Source: Alphaproteobacteria bacterium
GTDB taxonomy: Bacteria; Pseudomonadota; Alphaproteobacteria; Rhizobiales; Xanthobacteraceae
Assembly (NCBI GenBank): GCA_005883445.1
Contig: VAZL01000234.1
Span: 1 to 12,320, forward strand
DNA: 12,320 nucleotides
Direction of reading: 5' to 3'
Made by a program: the position numbers and the translations under genes. Below, piece by piece: positions 1 through 6,707 of this stretch (the first letter of the stretch is position 1; every line of letters begins with the position of its first letter). The notes below the pieces were generated by a model. It was not told where the DNA came from. It ran no database searches and saw only the letters and a program-made list of their open reading frames with translations.

Positions 1-446
1 TCGCCGTAGGCAAGCTCCTTGCACGCACGCTCGGCCGCGTCTGCCATGCCGACCTGGGCGAGGAGCTCCACAGCCCTCTCGCGATGGCGGGCGGCGAATG
101 CCGCGCCGAAGCGGAAGATCTCGCCATGATGGCTCACCAGCGCCATCTGGACGTTCTCGGCCACCGTCATCGAACCGAAGGTCGCCGCCACCTGAAAGGT
201 GCGGCCGACGCCGAGCCGCCAAATGTCGCGCGGCTTGAATCCGACGATGCTGCGGTCGGCGAATTCGATATGGCCGCGATCGGGCGCGAGCTGCCCGTTG
301 ATCATGTTGAAACAGGTCGATTTTCCCGCGCCGTTGGGGCCGATCAGCGCCAGGAACTCGCCTTCGCCGACGTCGAAGCTGACGTCCTCGACCGCGTGCA
401 CGCCGCCGAAGGCCTTCGACAGGTTGCGAACGCGGAGCACGCTCAT
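1..446 (-). CDS. livG: LivG-type ABC transporter ATP-binding protein, partial (3' end off the window)
   Basis: Cytoplasmic ATPase subunit of a branched-chain-amino-acid-type (HAAT) importer. About 148 residues are visible, reading MSVLRVRNLSKAFGGVHAVE at the start. The Walker A motif GPNGAGKST is at about residues 38-46, and the Q-loop segment GRTFQ at about 84-88 is typical of LivG. The frame runs off the left edge within ELAYGD, where the ABC signature begins; LivG proteins normally have a Y-G-D/E-Q form there, so Walker B and the H-loop lie outside. The ATG overlaps the stop of the upstream permease by four bases (ATGA, 443-446), which implies translational coupling in one operon. LivG is typically about 250 residues, so roughly 60% is present. 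The family call is secure. The substrate is unknown, because HAAT importers also carry amides, aromatics and other small molecules. Its membrane partner appears damaged (see 443-2276). Confidence 0.93.
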   Translation of the reverse strand, partial: MSVLRVRNLSKAFGGVHAVEDVSFDVGEGEFLALIGPNGAGKSTCFNMINGQLAPDRGHIEFADRSIVGFKPRDIWRLGVGRTFQVAATFGSMTVAENVQMALVSHHGEIFRFGAAFAARHRERAVELLAQVGMADAAERACKELAYG

Positions 447-1843
447 GCCGGCTTTCTCCGCGCCGCCATCCGCTTGCTCAGCGCGCCGACGATGCCGCCC
501 GGGAACACCAGCACCAGCAGCAGGATCACCGCGCCGAGCAGGCCGCGCCAGAACGCAGTCTGGCGCATGACGTTATCCTGCAGAAAGGTGAACACGGCGG
601 CGCCGACGATCGGGCCGGTCAGGGTCTGGATGCCGCCCAGGAGCACCATGACCATGGCGTCGATCGAGCGCGACACCCAGGCGACGTCGGGGGAAATCGT
701 TCCCTTGGCAAAGGCGAAGCTGCCGCCGGCGATGCCGGCGAAGGCGCCCGCGATGGCAAAGCCGATCCAGTGCACGCGCTTGACATTGATGCCGATCGAT
801 TCCGCGCGCAGGGGGGAGTCGCGTCCGGCGCGCATGGCATAGCCGAACGGCGCGAACAGGAAGCGACGCAAGATGAGAACGCCGGCGACGGCGATCGCCA
901 GCGTCAAGAGATAAAAGGCCGGACGGCTATCGAACGGTGCCTGCGGCCAGATGCCGAGAATGCCGTTGGAACCGCCGGTGACATCCTCCCACTGGAACAG
1001 GATCGACCACACGATCTGCGCGAAGGCGAGCGTGAGCATCGCCAGGTAGACGCCGGAAAGCCGCACCGCGAACCAGCCGAACAGCAATGCCCCCATCAGC
1101 GCCGCGAGCGGCGCAACGATGAGCGCAACCGCCGTCGGCGCCGCCAAGAACTTCACCATCAGCGCCGCGCCATAGGCGCCGAGGCCGAAATAGGCGGCGT
1201 GGCCGAAGGAATGCATGCCGCCGGGGCCCATGATGAAATGCAGCGAGGTCGCGAACAGGACCGCGATCAGCACGTCGATGCCGAGCACCAGCGCATAGGG
1301 CGAGGCCTTGTATGCGAACGCAAGCAGGAGAAGGCCAACGAGCACGGCGGCGGCGGCGAGCTTGAACGGCAAGGTCGCGGGCCGGATCGGATCCTCGATC
1401 TCGGCCGGATTGCGCACCGCCCCTTGCGGGCGGCCGAGCAAGCCATAGGGCCGCGCGATCAGAACGATCGCCATCACCAGGAATTCAGCCACCAGCGTGA
1501 GCTTGGAGAAATTGAGGGCAAACGCGCCGAAATGAACGAGGCCGATCCCGATGCACAGCGCCTTCACTTCGGCAATGATGACGGCCGCCAGGAAGGCGCC
1601 GGTGACCGAGCCCATGCCGCCGACCACTACGACGACGAAGGCGTCGCTGATGACGACCAGGTCGAGCCCGAGATTGGCGGGCTCGCGCGCCACCTGCAGC
1701 GCGCCGCCGAAGCCGGCGAGGAAGGCGCCGAGCACGAACACCACGGTGAACAGCATGGCCTGGTTGACGCCGAGCGCGCCGACCATCTCGCGGTCCTGCG
1801 TGGCCGCGCGGATCAGTCGCCCGAAGCGGGTCTTTGCCAGCAT
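443..1843 (-). CDS. Branched-chain-type ABC permease: C-terminal half of LivH fused to LivM (downstream piece of a broken gene)
   Basis: Integral inner-membrane permease of a HAAT importer. Residues 1-140 are the C-terminal half of LivH: the coupling-helix region RLIRAATQDREMVGALGVN is at 9-27, followed by the GGMGSVTGAF segment and then RPYGLLGRP. With no stop or new start, the frame continues into a complete LivM domain with GPGGMHSFGHAAYFGLGAYG near 205-224, RLSGVYLAMLTLAFAQ, and a coupling region RAGRDSPLRAESIGINV. Such LivH-LivM fusions of about 600-630 residues occur in this bacterial group. The same frame is open upstream to about 1955 and encodes more LivH sequence (LRGSVEILGRNFPSYDLF, about 32 residues). 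However, the first ATG/GTG/TTG is at 1843, so the listed start is only the first usable one. The LivH N-terminus is in another frame (1923-2276), so this is probably the remainder of a pseudogene. Confidence 0.8.
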   Translation of the reverse strand: MLAKTRFGRLIRAATQDREMVGALGVNQAMLFTVVFVLGAFLAGFGGALQVAREPANLGLDLVVISDAFVVVVVGGMGSVTGAFLAAVIIAEVKALCIGIGLVHFGAFALNFSKLTLVAEFLVMAIVLIARPYGLLGRPQGAVRNPAEIEDPIRPATLPFKLAAAAVLVGLLLLAFAYKASPYALVLGIDVLIAVLFATSLHFIMGPGGMHSFGHAAYFGLGAYGAALMVKFLAAPTAVALIVAPLAALMGALLFGWFAVRLSGVYLAMLTLAFAQIVWSILFQWEDVTGGSNGILGIWPQAPFDSRPAFYLLTLAIAVAGVLILRRFLFAPFGYAMRAGRDSPLRAESIGINVKRVHWIGFAIAGAFAGIAGGSFAFAKGTISPDVAWVSRSIDAMVMVLLGGIQTLTGPIVGAAVFTFLQDNVMRQTAFWRGLLGAVILLLVLVFPGGIVGALSKRMAARRKPA

Positions 1844-1922
1844 CAGGTGAAGCAGCAGCAGGACGAGCGGACCGATGACGATCAGGAAAAGGTCGTAACT
1901 CGGAAAGTTGCGCCCGAGAATT

Positions 1923-2276
1923 TCAACCGAGCCGCGCAGCGTCGTTGATGATCAGGACCAGCGCGAAGGTGGCGAGCAGTTGGAACAGCTCCGGCGCCTG
2001 ATAGACGCGGCGCAACAGCAGCATCTCGATCAGCGCCCCGAGCGCCGCCACCATCAATCCGGCAGCGGCGATGCCGCCCCAGAAGCCGAGCGCGCCGCCC
2101 ACCTTGGTGGCGAAGGTCGCGGCGAGATAGAGCCCCAGCATGTAGAACGAGCCGTGGGCGATATTGATGATGCGGGTGACGCCGAAAATGAGCGACAGCC
2201 CGGCGCCCACGAAAAACAGGCTCGACGCCGCAGCGAGCCCGTTGAGCGCCTGAAAGAGGAGGGCTTCAAGACTCAT
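1923..2276 (-). pseudogene. livH: LivH N-terminal fragment, truncated by a frameshift/deletion
   Basis: Encodes about 117 residues beginning MSLEALLFQALNGL and carrying the LivH hallmark GLSLIFGVTRIINIAHGSFYMLGLY, so the first transmembrane helices of the permease are present. The frame ends at NDAARLG followed by TGA (1925-1923), far short of the roughly 290 residues of LivH. The rest of LivH continues in another frame from LRGSVEIL onward. In the family a hydrophilic segment of about 15-20 residues separates these two parts (in relatives I recall it containing a WGPEDLLGP-like stretch). That segment is missing here, so the lesion looks like a small deletion whose length is not a multiple of three rather than a single-base slip. 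An upstream in-frame GTG at 2315 is an alternative start. I prefer the ATG at 2276, because family members begin this way, although no strong Shine-Dalgarno precedes either. Confidence 0.8.
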
Positions 2277-2354
2277 CGGGAGAAGAAGCCGCGGTGCATC
2301 TGCGAATTGCGACACGCGTTACAAGATTAGTCACACCGCCGCTCTCGCCTCTCG

Positions 2355-2446
2355 TGCCCTCTCCCACCCGAACTCGGGTTTACCCGAATTCGGGCATTTT
2401 AAGTTGGCCGAAGTCGAATAAATCCGACCTCGGCTGGGAGAGGGCA
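2355..2446. repeat. Multi-branched inverted repeat between the binding-protein and permease genes
   Basis: A perfect 12-bp outer stem, TGCCCTCTCCCA (2355-2366) with TGGGAGAGGGCA (2435-2446), encloses further palindromes. These are ACCCGAACTCGGGT (2366-2379), the exact palindrome CCCGAATTCGGG (2383-2394), and a 10-bp stem with one mismatch (2407-2416 with 2425-2434, loop 2417-2424). RNA from either strand could fold as a multi-arm junction. CCCTCTCCC/GGGAGAGGG ends are common in intergenic repeats of Bradyrhizobium-like genomes. There is no U-tract, so it is not a classical terminator. It might stabilise the upstream binding-protein mRNA or reduce read-through into the permease, as intergenic hairpins do in other importer operons. 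That role is inference. Confidence 0.75.
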
Positions 2447-2516
2447 GTTTAACGCTGACCGCCCTTGCGGTCCGACAGCTTGGGCGTGGGAACGACCGAT
2501 CCGGCGCCACCCGCAA

Positions 2517-3728
2517 TCAATTCATCGCCGCCGCCGGTCGCAGCTTCTTCACCTCCTCGTCGGACGGCAGCACGCTCGCCCCGTCGACATATTTGAAGTC
2601 GGACATCGTCCCCTTGCCGTCCTTCAGCGCGATCTTGCCGACATAGGCGCCCATCGTCGCTTGATGGTCGTTGGCGCGGAATTCGAACGGCCCCAACGGA
2701 CCTTCGACCTTGAGCCCGCGGAATGCGGCGACGAGCTTGTCGGTATCGGTCGAGCCCGCCTTGGCGATGCCGGCGGCGAGCGAATTGATGGTGTCGTAGC
2801 CGACCACCGAACCGAGCCGGGGATAGTCGTTCCAACGCTTTTGATAGGCTGCGACGAATGCTTTGTGCGCCGGCGTGTTGATCGCATCCCAGGGATAGCC
2901 GGTAACGATCCATCCGACCGGGGCCTCGTCCTTGAGCGGATCGAGATATTCCGGCTCGCCCGAAAGCAGGCTCACGACGACACGGTTCTTGAACGTGCCG
3001 CGCGTGGTGCCCTCGCGCACCAGCTTGGCGAGATCTGCTCCGAACAGCACGTTGAAGATGGCGTCGGGCTTGGCGTCATCGATCGCCTGCACGATCGCGC
3101 CGGCATCGACCTTGCCGAGCGGCGGGGCCTGCTCGGTCACGAATTCGACGTCGGGTTGAGCCTTCTTGAGCATCTCCTTGAACCAGGTCGCTGCCGACTG
3201 ACCGTACTCGAAGTTGGGATAGATCACGGCCCAGCGTTTTTTCTTCGCCGCGACCGCGTCGGGCATCAGCATCGCGACCTGCATATAGGTCGAGGGCCGC
3301 AGGCGGAACGTGTACTTGTTGCCGTTCTGCCAGGTGATCTTATCGGTCAGAGGTTCGGCCGCGAGGAAGAACACCTTCTCCTTGCCGGCGAACTCGGTGA
3401 CCGCAAGCCCGATGTGGGAGAGGAACGTGCCGGCGATGATGTTCACTCCCTCGCGGGTGACGAGCTCGTTGGCGACGCGCACCGCATCGCCGGGGCTCGC
3501 GCCGTCGTCACGCGAAATCACCTCGAGCTTCTTGCCGAGCACGCCGCCCTTGGCGTTGATGTCCTCGACCGCGAGTTCCCAGCCTCTCTTATAGGGCTCG
3601 AGGAACGCCGGCTGCGCCTTGTAGCTATTGAGCTCGCCGATCTTGACCGTGTCCTGCGCGAAGGCAGGCGTGCCGAAACAAACGGTGCTCGCTGTGGCGA
3701 GGCAAAAAAGCTGGGATCTGTTGCTCAT
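2517..3728 (-). CDS. Periplasmic ligand-binding protein of a HAAT-family ABC importer (Peripla_BP_6 type)
   Basis: A 403-residue secreted receptor that would deliver a ligand to the permease and ATPase encoded downstream. The N-terminus MSNRSQLFCLATASTVCFGT is a signal peptide, with probable cleavage after AFA (residues 22-24) before QDTVKIGELNSY. The mature part has the two-lobe type I binding-protein pattern: GWELAVEDINAKGGVLGKKLEV (49-70) is the classic opening of the first lobe, AVIYPNFEYGQSAATWFKEML (167-187) the start of the second, and VVGYDTINSLAAGIAKAG (308-325) a late conserved helix. The ATG at 3728 is preferred over the GTG four codons upstream (3740), because a GGAG lies about seven bases before it. 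The gene is first in the importer cluster, 240 bases before the permease remnant. Ligand identity cannot be read from the sequence. Confidence 0.92.
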   Translation of the reverse strand: MSNRSQLFCLATASTVCFGTPAFAQDTVKIGELNSYKAQPAFLEPYKRGWELAVEDINAKGGVLGKKLEVISRDDGASPGDAVRVANELVTREGVNIIAGTFLSHIGLAVTEFAGKEKVFFLAAEPLTDKITWQNGNKYTFRLRPSTYMQVAMLMPDAVAAKKKRWAVIYPNFEYGQSAATWFKEMLKKAQPDVEFVTEQAPPLGKVDAGAIVQAIDDAKPDAIFNVLFGADLAKLVREGTTRGTFKNRVVVSLLSGEPEYLDPLKDEAPVGWIVTGYPWDAINTPAHKAFVAAYQKRWNDYPRLGSVVGYDTINSLAAGIAKAGSTDTDKLVAAFRGLKVEGPLGPFEFRANDHQATMGAYVGKIALKDGKGTMSDFKYVDGASVLPSDEEVKKLRPAAAMN

Positions 3729-3803
3729 GCGGTGCTCCACTTCGTGAGATTTGCAAGTCGCGCGCTAATTCGCTCGTGGACAAGTAGTCGAACCGCCCCG
3801 AAC

Positions 3804-3814
3804 CCTTGTCAAGG
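3804..3814 (-). promoter_or_regulatory. Possible promoter -35 element within a short palindrome, upstream of the importer genes
   Basis: On the minus strand a perfect TTGACA (3812-3807) sits about 80 bases before the binding-protein start and lies within an 11-bp palindrome CCTTGACAAGG (3814-3804). No good -10 follows at the normal distance; the bases 17-18 downstream are GACTAC/ACTACT. The importer may therefore have its own promoter, separate from the enzyme genes upstream, and the palindrome could be a small operator. This is tentative. Confidence 0.3.
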
Positions 3815-3870
3815 TCGCTTGATCGCGCACCAACGCCGAAAAACGCAGCATCACCCGCGCCCGCCAACTT

Positions 3871-3965
3871 GTAGCCCGGATGAGCGAAGCGAAATCCGGG
3901 GCCCAGCATTTCGCCATAGCGCGTCGAAGACGCGCGTAAACGCGCTTGTGGCTCATGCGGGCTAC
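3871..3965. repeat. Intergenic palindromic repeat of Bradyrhizobium type
   Basis: The ends GTAGCCCGGATGAG (3871-3884) and CTCATGCGGGCTAC (3952-3965) are inverted copies matching at 13 of 14 positions. The inside contains GAGCGAAGCGAAATCCGGG and a run of GCGCGT/ACGCGC/AACGCGC segments (about 3919-3946). GTAGCCCGGATGAGCG...GGGCTAC elements are, from general knowledge, highly repeated between genes in Bradyrhizobium and relatives. The copy lies in the 312-base gap between the SDR gene and the binding-protein gene. It encodes nothing evident. Confidence 0.7.
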
Positions 3966-3983
3966 TGGAGCGCTCGCTCGATC

Positions 3984-4018
3984 CGCTCCCTCTCCTCTCC
4001 CCGCTGCGCGGGGCGAGG
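3984..4018. repeat. Short GC-rich hairpin repeat (CCCTCTCC ... GCGAGGG)
   Basis: The stem CCCCGC (3999-4004) and GCGGGG (4008-4013) has a 3-base loop, and a pyrimidine-rich CCCTCTCCTCT flank on the left is partly complementary to GCGAGGG on the right. It starts 27 bases after the SDR stop codon in transcription direction. No run of T follows on the minus strand, so it is a repeat unit that might impede transcription rather than a canonical intrinsic terminator. Like the adjacent 3871-3965 element it resembles dispersed intergenic repeats of this bacterial group. Confidence 0.5.
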
Positions 4019-4040
4019 GCGCAATCATCCGCCATGTCCG

Positions 4041-4853
4041 TCACCTGCGGTCGCGCAGGCGATCCATCAGCGACTTCTCCTGGCCGCCGTCGACCTCGAT
4101 CTGGGTGCCGTTGACCATGTGCATCAGCGGCGAAGCCAGCATCACCACGAGGTTTGCGACCTCCTCGACCTCGGCGATGCGGCCCAGCGGGATCGAGGCC
4201 GGAGCAAGCTTGTCGGCCTCTTCGTAGGATAATTTCATGTCGCGCGACATCGCCGAGACCAGGCCGGCCCAGCGCTCGGTGCGCACCGGACCGGGATTGA
4301 CCGCGCAGAAGCTGATGTTGTCCTTGCCGTATTGGCCGGCGAGCGAGAGCGTGAGGTTCTGCCCCGCGGCGTTGGCGGCGCCCGGCGCGATCTCCCAATA
4401 CGACGGCTTGACGCCGTCGTTGCCGATCAGATTGATCACGCGGCCGCCCCCTTGCTTGACCATGATCGGCAGCACGTAGCGCAGGCAGCGCACGTAGCCC
4501 ATGAATTTGAGCTGCAGCGACTGTTCCCAGTCGGCCTCGGACAGATGCTCGAGCACGCCGCCGGGCGAGGAGCCGGCATTGTTGACCAGGATGTCGACCC
4601 GGCCGAGCGCCTTGTGGCCCTGCGCGACGAAATTCTTGGCATCGGCGTCCTTGCTGAGATCGGCTGGGATCGGCACGATCCGGCGGTTGGTCGCCCTTGC
4701 GATCTCGGCCGCCGCCTCCTCGAGCGGCTCTTTGCGCCGCGCGCAGATGGCGACGTCGACGCCCTCTTGCGCCAACGCGCGGGCGATGCCTTTGCCGATG
4801 CCCGCGCTGCCGCCGGTGACCAGCGCGGTCTTGCCCTCGAGCTTAAGGTCCAT
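4041..4853 (-). CDS. SDR-fold protein (short-chain dehydrogenase/reductase family) with substituted catalytic tetrad
   Basis: A 270-residue Rossmann-fold protein. The cofactor-binding motif TGGSAGIG is at 13-20, CARR at 37-40 (basic residues after beta-2, favouring NADP(H)), ADLS at 64-67, NNAG at 91-94 and NPGPVRTE at 186-193; the C-terminal IEVDGGQ (252-258) is standard for the family. Aligned to classical SDRs, the active site is unusual: the helix-4 Asn position is K116, the Ser position falls on G145, and Y-x-x-x-K is replaced by P157-G-A-A-N161 within PSYWEIAPGAANAAGQNLT. The fold is therefore clear but ordinary Tyr/Lys reductase chemistry is doubtful; Y152 is a nearby alternative. The ATG at 4853 is chosen over an in-frame TTG at 4895 because AAGGAGG lies five bases upstream. 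It follows the alpha/beta hydrolase gene by 38 bases, so they are probably co-transcribed. The substrate is unknown. Confidence 0.9.
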   Translation of the reverse strand: MDLKLEGKTALVTGGSAGIGKGIARALAQEGVDVAICARRKEPLEEAAAEIARATNRRIVPIPADLSKDADAKNFVAQGHKALGRVDILVNNAGSSPGGVLEHLSEADWEQSLQLKFMGYVRCLRYVLPIMVKQGGGRVINLIGNDGVKPSYWEIAPGAANAAGQNLTLSLAGQYGKDNISFCAVNPGPVRTERWAGLVSAMSRDMKLSYEEADKLAPASIPLGRIAEVEEVANLVVMLASPLMHMVNGTQIEVDGGQEKSLMDRLRDRR

Positions 4854-4858
4854 GTCGG

Positions 4859-4865
4859 CCTCCTT
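4859..4865 (-). promoter_or_regulatory. Strong ribosome binding site fixing the SDR start
   Basis: The minus strand reads AAGGAGG five bases before the ATG at 4853. It decides the start against the TTG at 4895, which would overlap the preceding gene's stop and has no such signal. Confidence 0.8.
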
Positions 4866-4891
4866 GTGCGATTTGCCCTCGTGGGTTCGGC

Positions 4892-5749
4892 TCAAGCCGA
4901 TTTGTGCGCGAGCCAGCGGCCCGCCTCCGCGGCGGAGAAGAGCTCGGCGAGCGCTGCGTTCACCATCGCCGGTTCCTCACTGTTGATGGTGTGGCCCGCA
5001 CGCGGCACCACCAGCAGCGCGGCGGTCGGAGCCGTGCGTTTGATGAATAGGCTGCCGTCGAGACAGAGATCGTCCTCGTCGCCGACGATCACCAGCAGCG
5101 GCACCGAGAACTGCTTGAGCTCGCCCTCCATCTCCCACAGCGTCGGCCGCTTGAGCTGGAGGTTGAGCATGGTGTGGGCGTGACCCTCCGCCGAGTGCTC
5201 CGACAGCATGCGCGCGAACTCGCTCCAGCCGCGTGGATCTTTATTCTTGAACGCCTGCCGCATCGGCGCATCGGCGTATTTGGCGGCGGCGGAAACGATG
5301 CCTTCGTCGGCGAACATCTTTCCGGTCTCCGCCGCCATCGCCTTCATGGCCTCGCGCTTGCCCACGTCCGCGCTCGAGCCCCAGCCGCAGCCGGCGGCGG
5401 TCACGGAGAGGCAGCGGCGCGGATAGCGGATGCCGACGTGCAGCGCGGTGTAGCCGCCCATCGAGTGCCCGACCACGTGGGCCTTGTCGATGCCGAGCGC
5501 GTCCATCACGGCGATCACGTCGTCGCGGGCGATGTCCTGGGAGTAGCGGGCGGGGTCGGAGGGCACGTCCGATGGCGGATATCCGCGCTGACTATAGGTG
5601 ACGCAGCGGTGCTGGCGGCAAAAGTGACGCATCTGCGGTTCCCAGCTGCGGTAGTCGCCGGCATATTCATGCACGAACACGACCGGCGTTCCGGAGCCGA
5701 CCGTCTCGACGTGGAGCTTGGCCCCGTCCCCTGCGGAAATTTTCGCCAT
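4892..5749 (-). CDS. Alpha/beta hydrolase
   Basis: A 285-residue serine hydrolase of the alpha/beta fold, probably cytoplasmic since no signal peptide is seen. The oxyanion-side motif VVFVHEYAGDYRSW is at 23-36 (HE in place of the usual HG), and the nucleophile elbow GHSMGG at 94-99 carries S96. The acid follows the strand LLVIVGDEDD, so D224, D226 or D227, and H253 lies in RAGHTINSEEP. It resembles the esterase and enol-lactonase-like group that hydrolyses esters, lactones or C-C bonds in catabolic pathways. The ATG at 5749 is preferred because homologous sequence begins near KISAGDGAKLHVE; another ATG at 5821 would add 24 unlike residues. Neither has a strong Shine-Dalgarno. It lies between the cyclase-family gene (109-base gap) and the SDR gene (38-base gap), consistent with a three-enzyme transcription unit. 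The exact substrate is not deducible. Confidence 0.9.
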   Translation of the reverse strand: MAKISAGDGAKLHVETVGSGTPVVFVHEYAGDYRSWEPQMRHFCRQHRCVTYSQRGYPPSDVPSDPARYSQDIARDDVIAVMDALGIDKAHVVGHSMGGYTALHVGIRYPRRCLSVTAAGCGWGSSADVGKREAMKAMAAETGKMFADEGIVSAAAKYADAPMRQAFKNKDPRGWSEFARMLSEHSAEGHAHTMLNLQLKRPTLWEMEGELKQFSVPLLVIVGDEDDLCLDGSLFIKRTAPTAALLVVPRAGHTINSEEPAMVNAALAELFSAAEAGRWLAHKSA

Positions 5750-5858
5750 TGCGGGCTTTTCGAATGCGCTGGAGCGCGATGCAGCTTCGTTTGCGTACGA
5801 ACAAAATGCTAGTCGGGACATTGCGCGCCCGCAAGCTGCGCAAAGCCCGCGTCGGATC

Positions 5859-6707
5859 TCAGCCGTGCATGATCGCCTTCGCCGCGTTGCCTACCGCCTC
5901 GACCTGGTCGCCGGTATCGAGAAAGGCGACGATGCGGCAGGGACAACCCTCGAGGCCTTGATAGCGCCAGGGAAACGCCCCGATCAGCGCGCGCTTGTTG
6001 AGCATGAGCTCGATGTCGCCGCCGAGATTCTCGGCGTGCAGCAGCCCCTCCTGGAAGGCCCAGTTGTGAAATGGAAAAACGTCGGACGTGACCCGGCGTC
6101 CGGATCTCTTGTGGATGTATTCGAAGGTGCCGAAGAACTCGCCCGGAGTCTTGCCGTGCAGCTTGGTGAATTGCGCGGCGAGATCCGGCCGCATGGCGCG
6201 GATCGAGGTGTTCATGGCGTGATCGCACGATCCCGTGTCCATGCCCCACCACTTGATCTTTCTTTTCAGCATCCAATGCAGGGTGTCGAGATTGGGGCCG
6301 GGGTGATAGCAGAAGTATTTCACGAGATCCTGCTGCGGTTGACCCTCGTAATGGCGATGCCAGCCCGTATGCAGAAGGAGGATGTCGCCGTCGCGGATGT
6401 CGGCGCCGGCGCTCTCGATGATCTCCGGCGTGATCACGGCCCAGTCCGACATCTTTGGTGAAATGTCCACCACGACGCCGCGGTTGACCAGGTAATCGAG
6501 CGGCAGCGAGGCCATGTCGCCCTTGGGGTCGTCGGTGGCGTGCATGGCGCCGTCGAAATGTGTGCCGACGTGAAGCGCCGTATCGATGCGCTGCGCAACG
6601 ATCATCTGCGTCTGCAGATTCTGCGCGTAATACATTTTGTTGCCGGCATATCCGACCCATCCGGGGGTATGCACGTTCATCACGTGGCTCATGTCGACGA
6701 TTTTCAT
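5859..6707 (-). CDS. Cyclase-family metal-dependent hydrolase (kynurenine formamidase-like fold)
   Basis: A 282-residue member of the cyclase family (Pfam PF04199), which includes bacterial kynurenine formamidase and isatin hydrolase. The signature HxGTHxDxxxH is complete as HVGTHFDGAMH: H46, H50, D52 and H56 are the expected metal ligands and base, and E226 in LLHAENLGG fits the later conserved acid. MSHVMNVHTPGW at 6-17 matches the usual N-terminal D-x-S/T-H-x-x segment. It is longer than kynurenine formamidases (about 210 residues) and similar in length to broader cyclase-family members found with aromatic or amide catabolism genes. AAGGGG lies six bases before the ATG. It is the first gene of the minus-strand enzyme series, so it may define the entry reaction, hydrolysis of a cyclic amide, lactone or formamide. 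The substrate is inferred only at class level. Confidence 0.92.
   Translation of the reverse strand: MKIVDMSHVMNVHTPGWVGYAGNKMYYAQNLQTQMIVAQRIDTALHVGTHFDGAMHATDDPKGDMASLPLDYLVNRGVVVDISPKMSDWAVITPEIIESAGADIRDGDILLLHTGWHRHYEGQPQQDLVKYFCYHPGPNLDTLHWMLKRKIKWWGMDTGSCDHAMNTSIRAMRPDLAAQFTKLHGKTPGEFFGTFEYIHKRSGRRVTSDVFPFHNWAFQEGLLHAENLGGDIELMLNKRALIGAFPWRYQGLEGCPCRIVAFLDTGDQVEAVGNAAKAIMHG

Noticed and set aside
770..1948. A 392-codon plus-strand open frame opposite the permease
   Set aside because: Extremely hydrophilic Arg/Glu/His/Gln-rich product, the mirror of a hydrophobic membrane protein; not a gene.
1915..1950. Programmed ribosomal frameshifting joining the two LivH parts
   Set aside because: No slippery heptamer with a downstream structure is visible at the junction, and family residues are missing rather than merely out of frame, which fits a deletion better.
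3999..4013. Canonical rho-independent terminator for the SDR gene
   Set aside because: The hairpin is followed on the minus strand by a purine-rich AGAGGAGAGGGAG stretch instead of T residues.
2661..4232. A 523-codon open frame on the plus strand opposite the binding-protein gene and the SDR gene end
   Set aside because: It spans two real minus-strand genes and the repeats between them; its composition is shadow-like and no family is recognisable.
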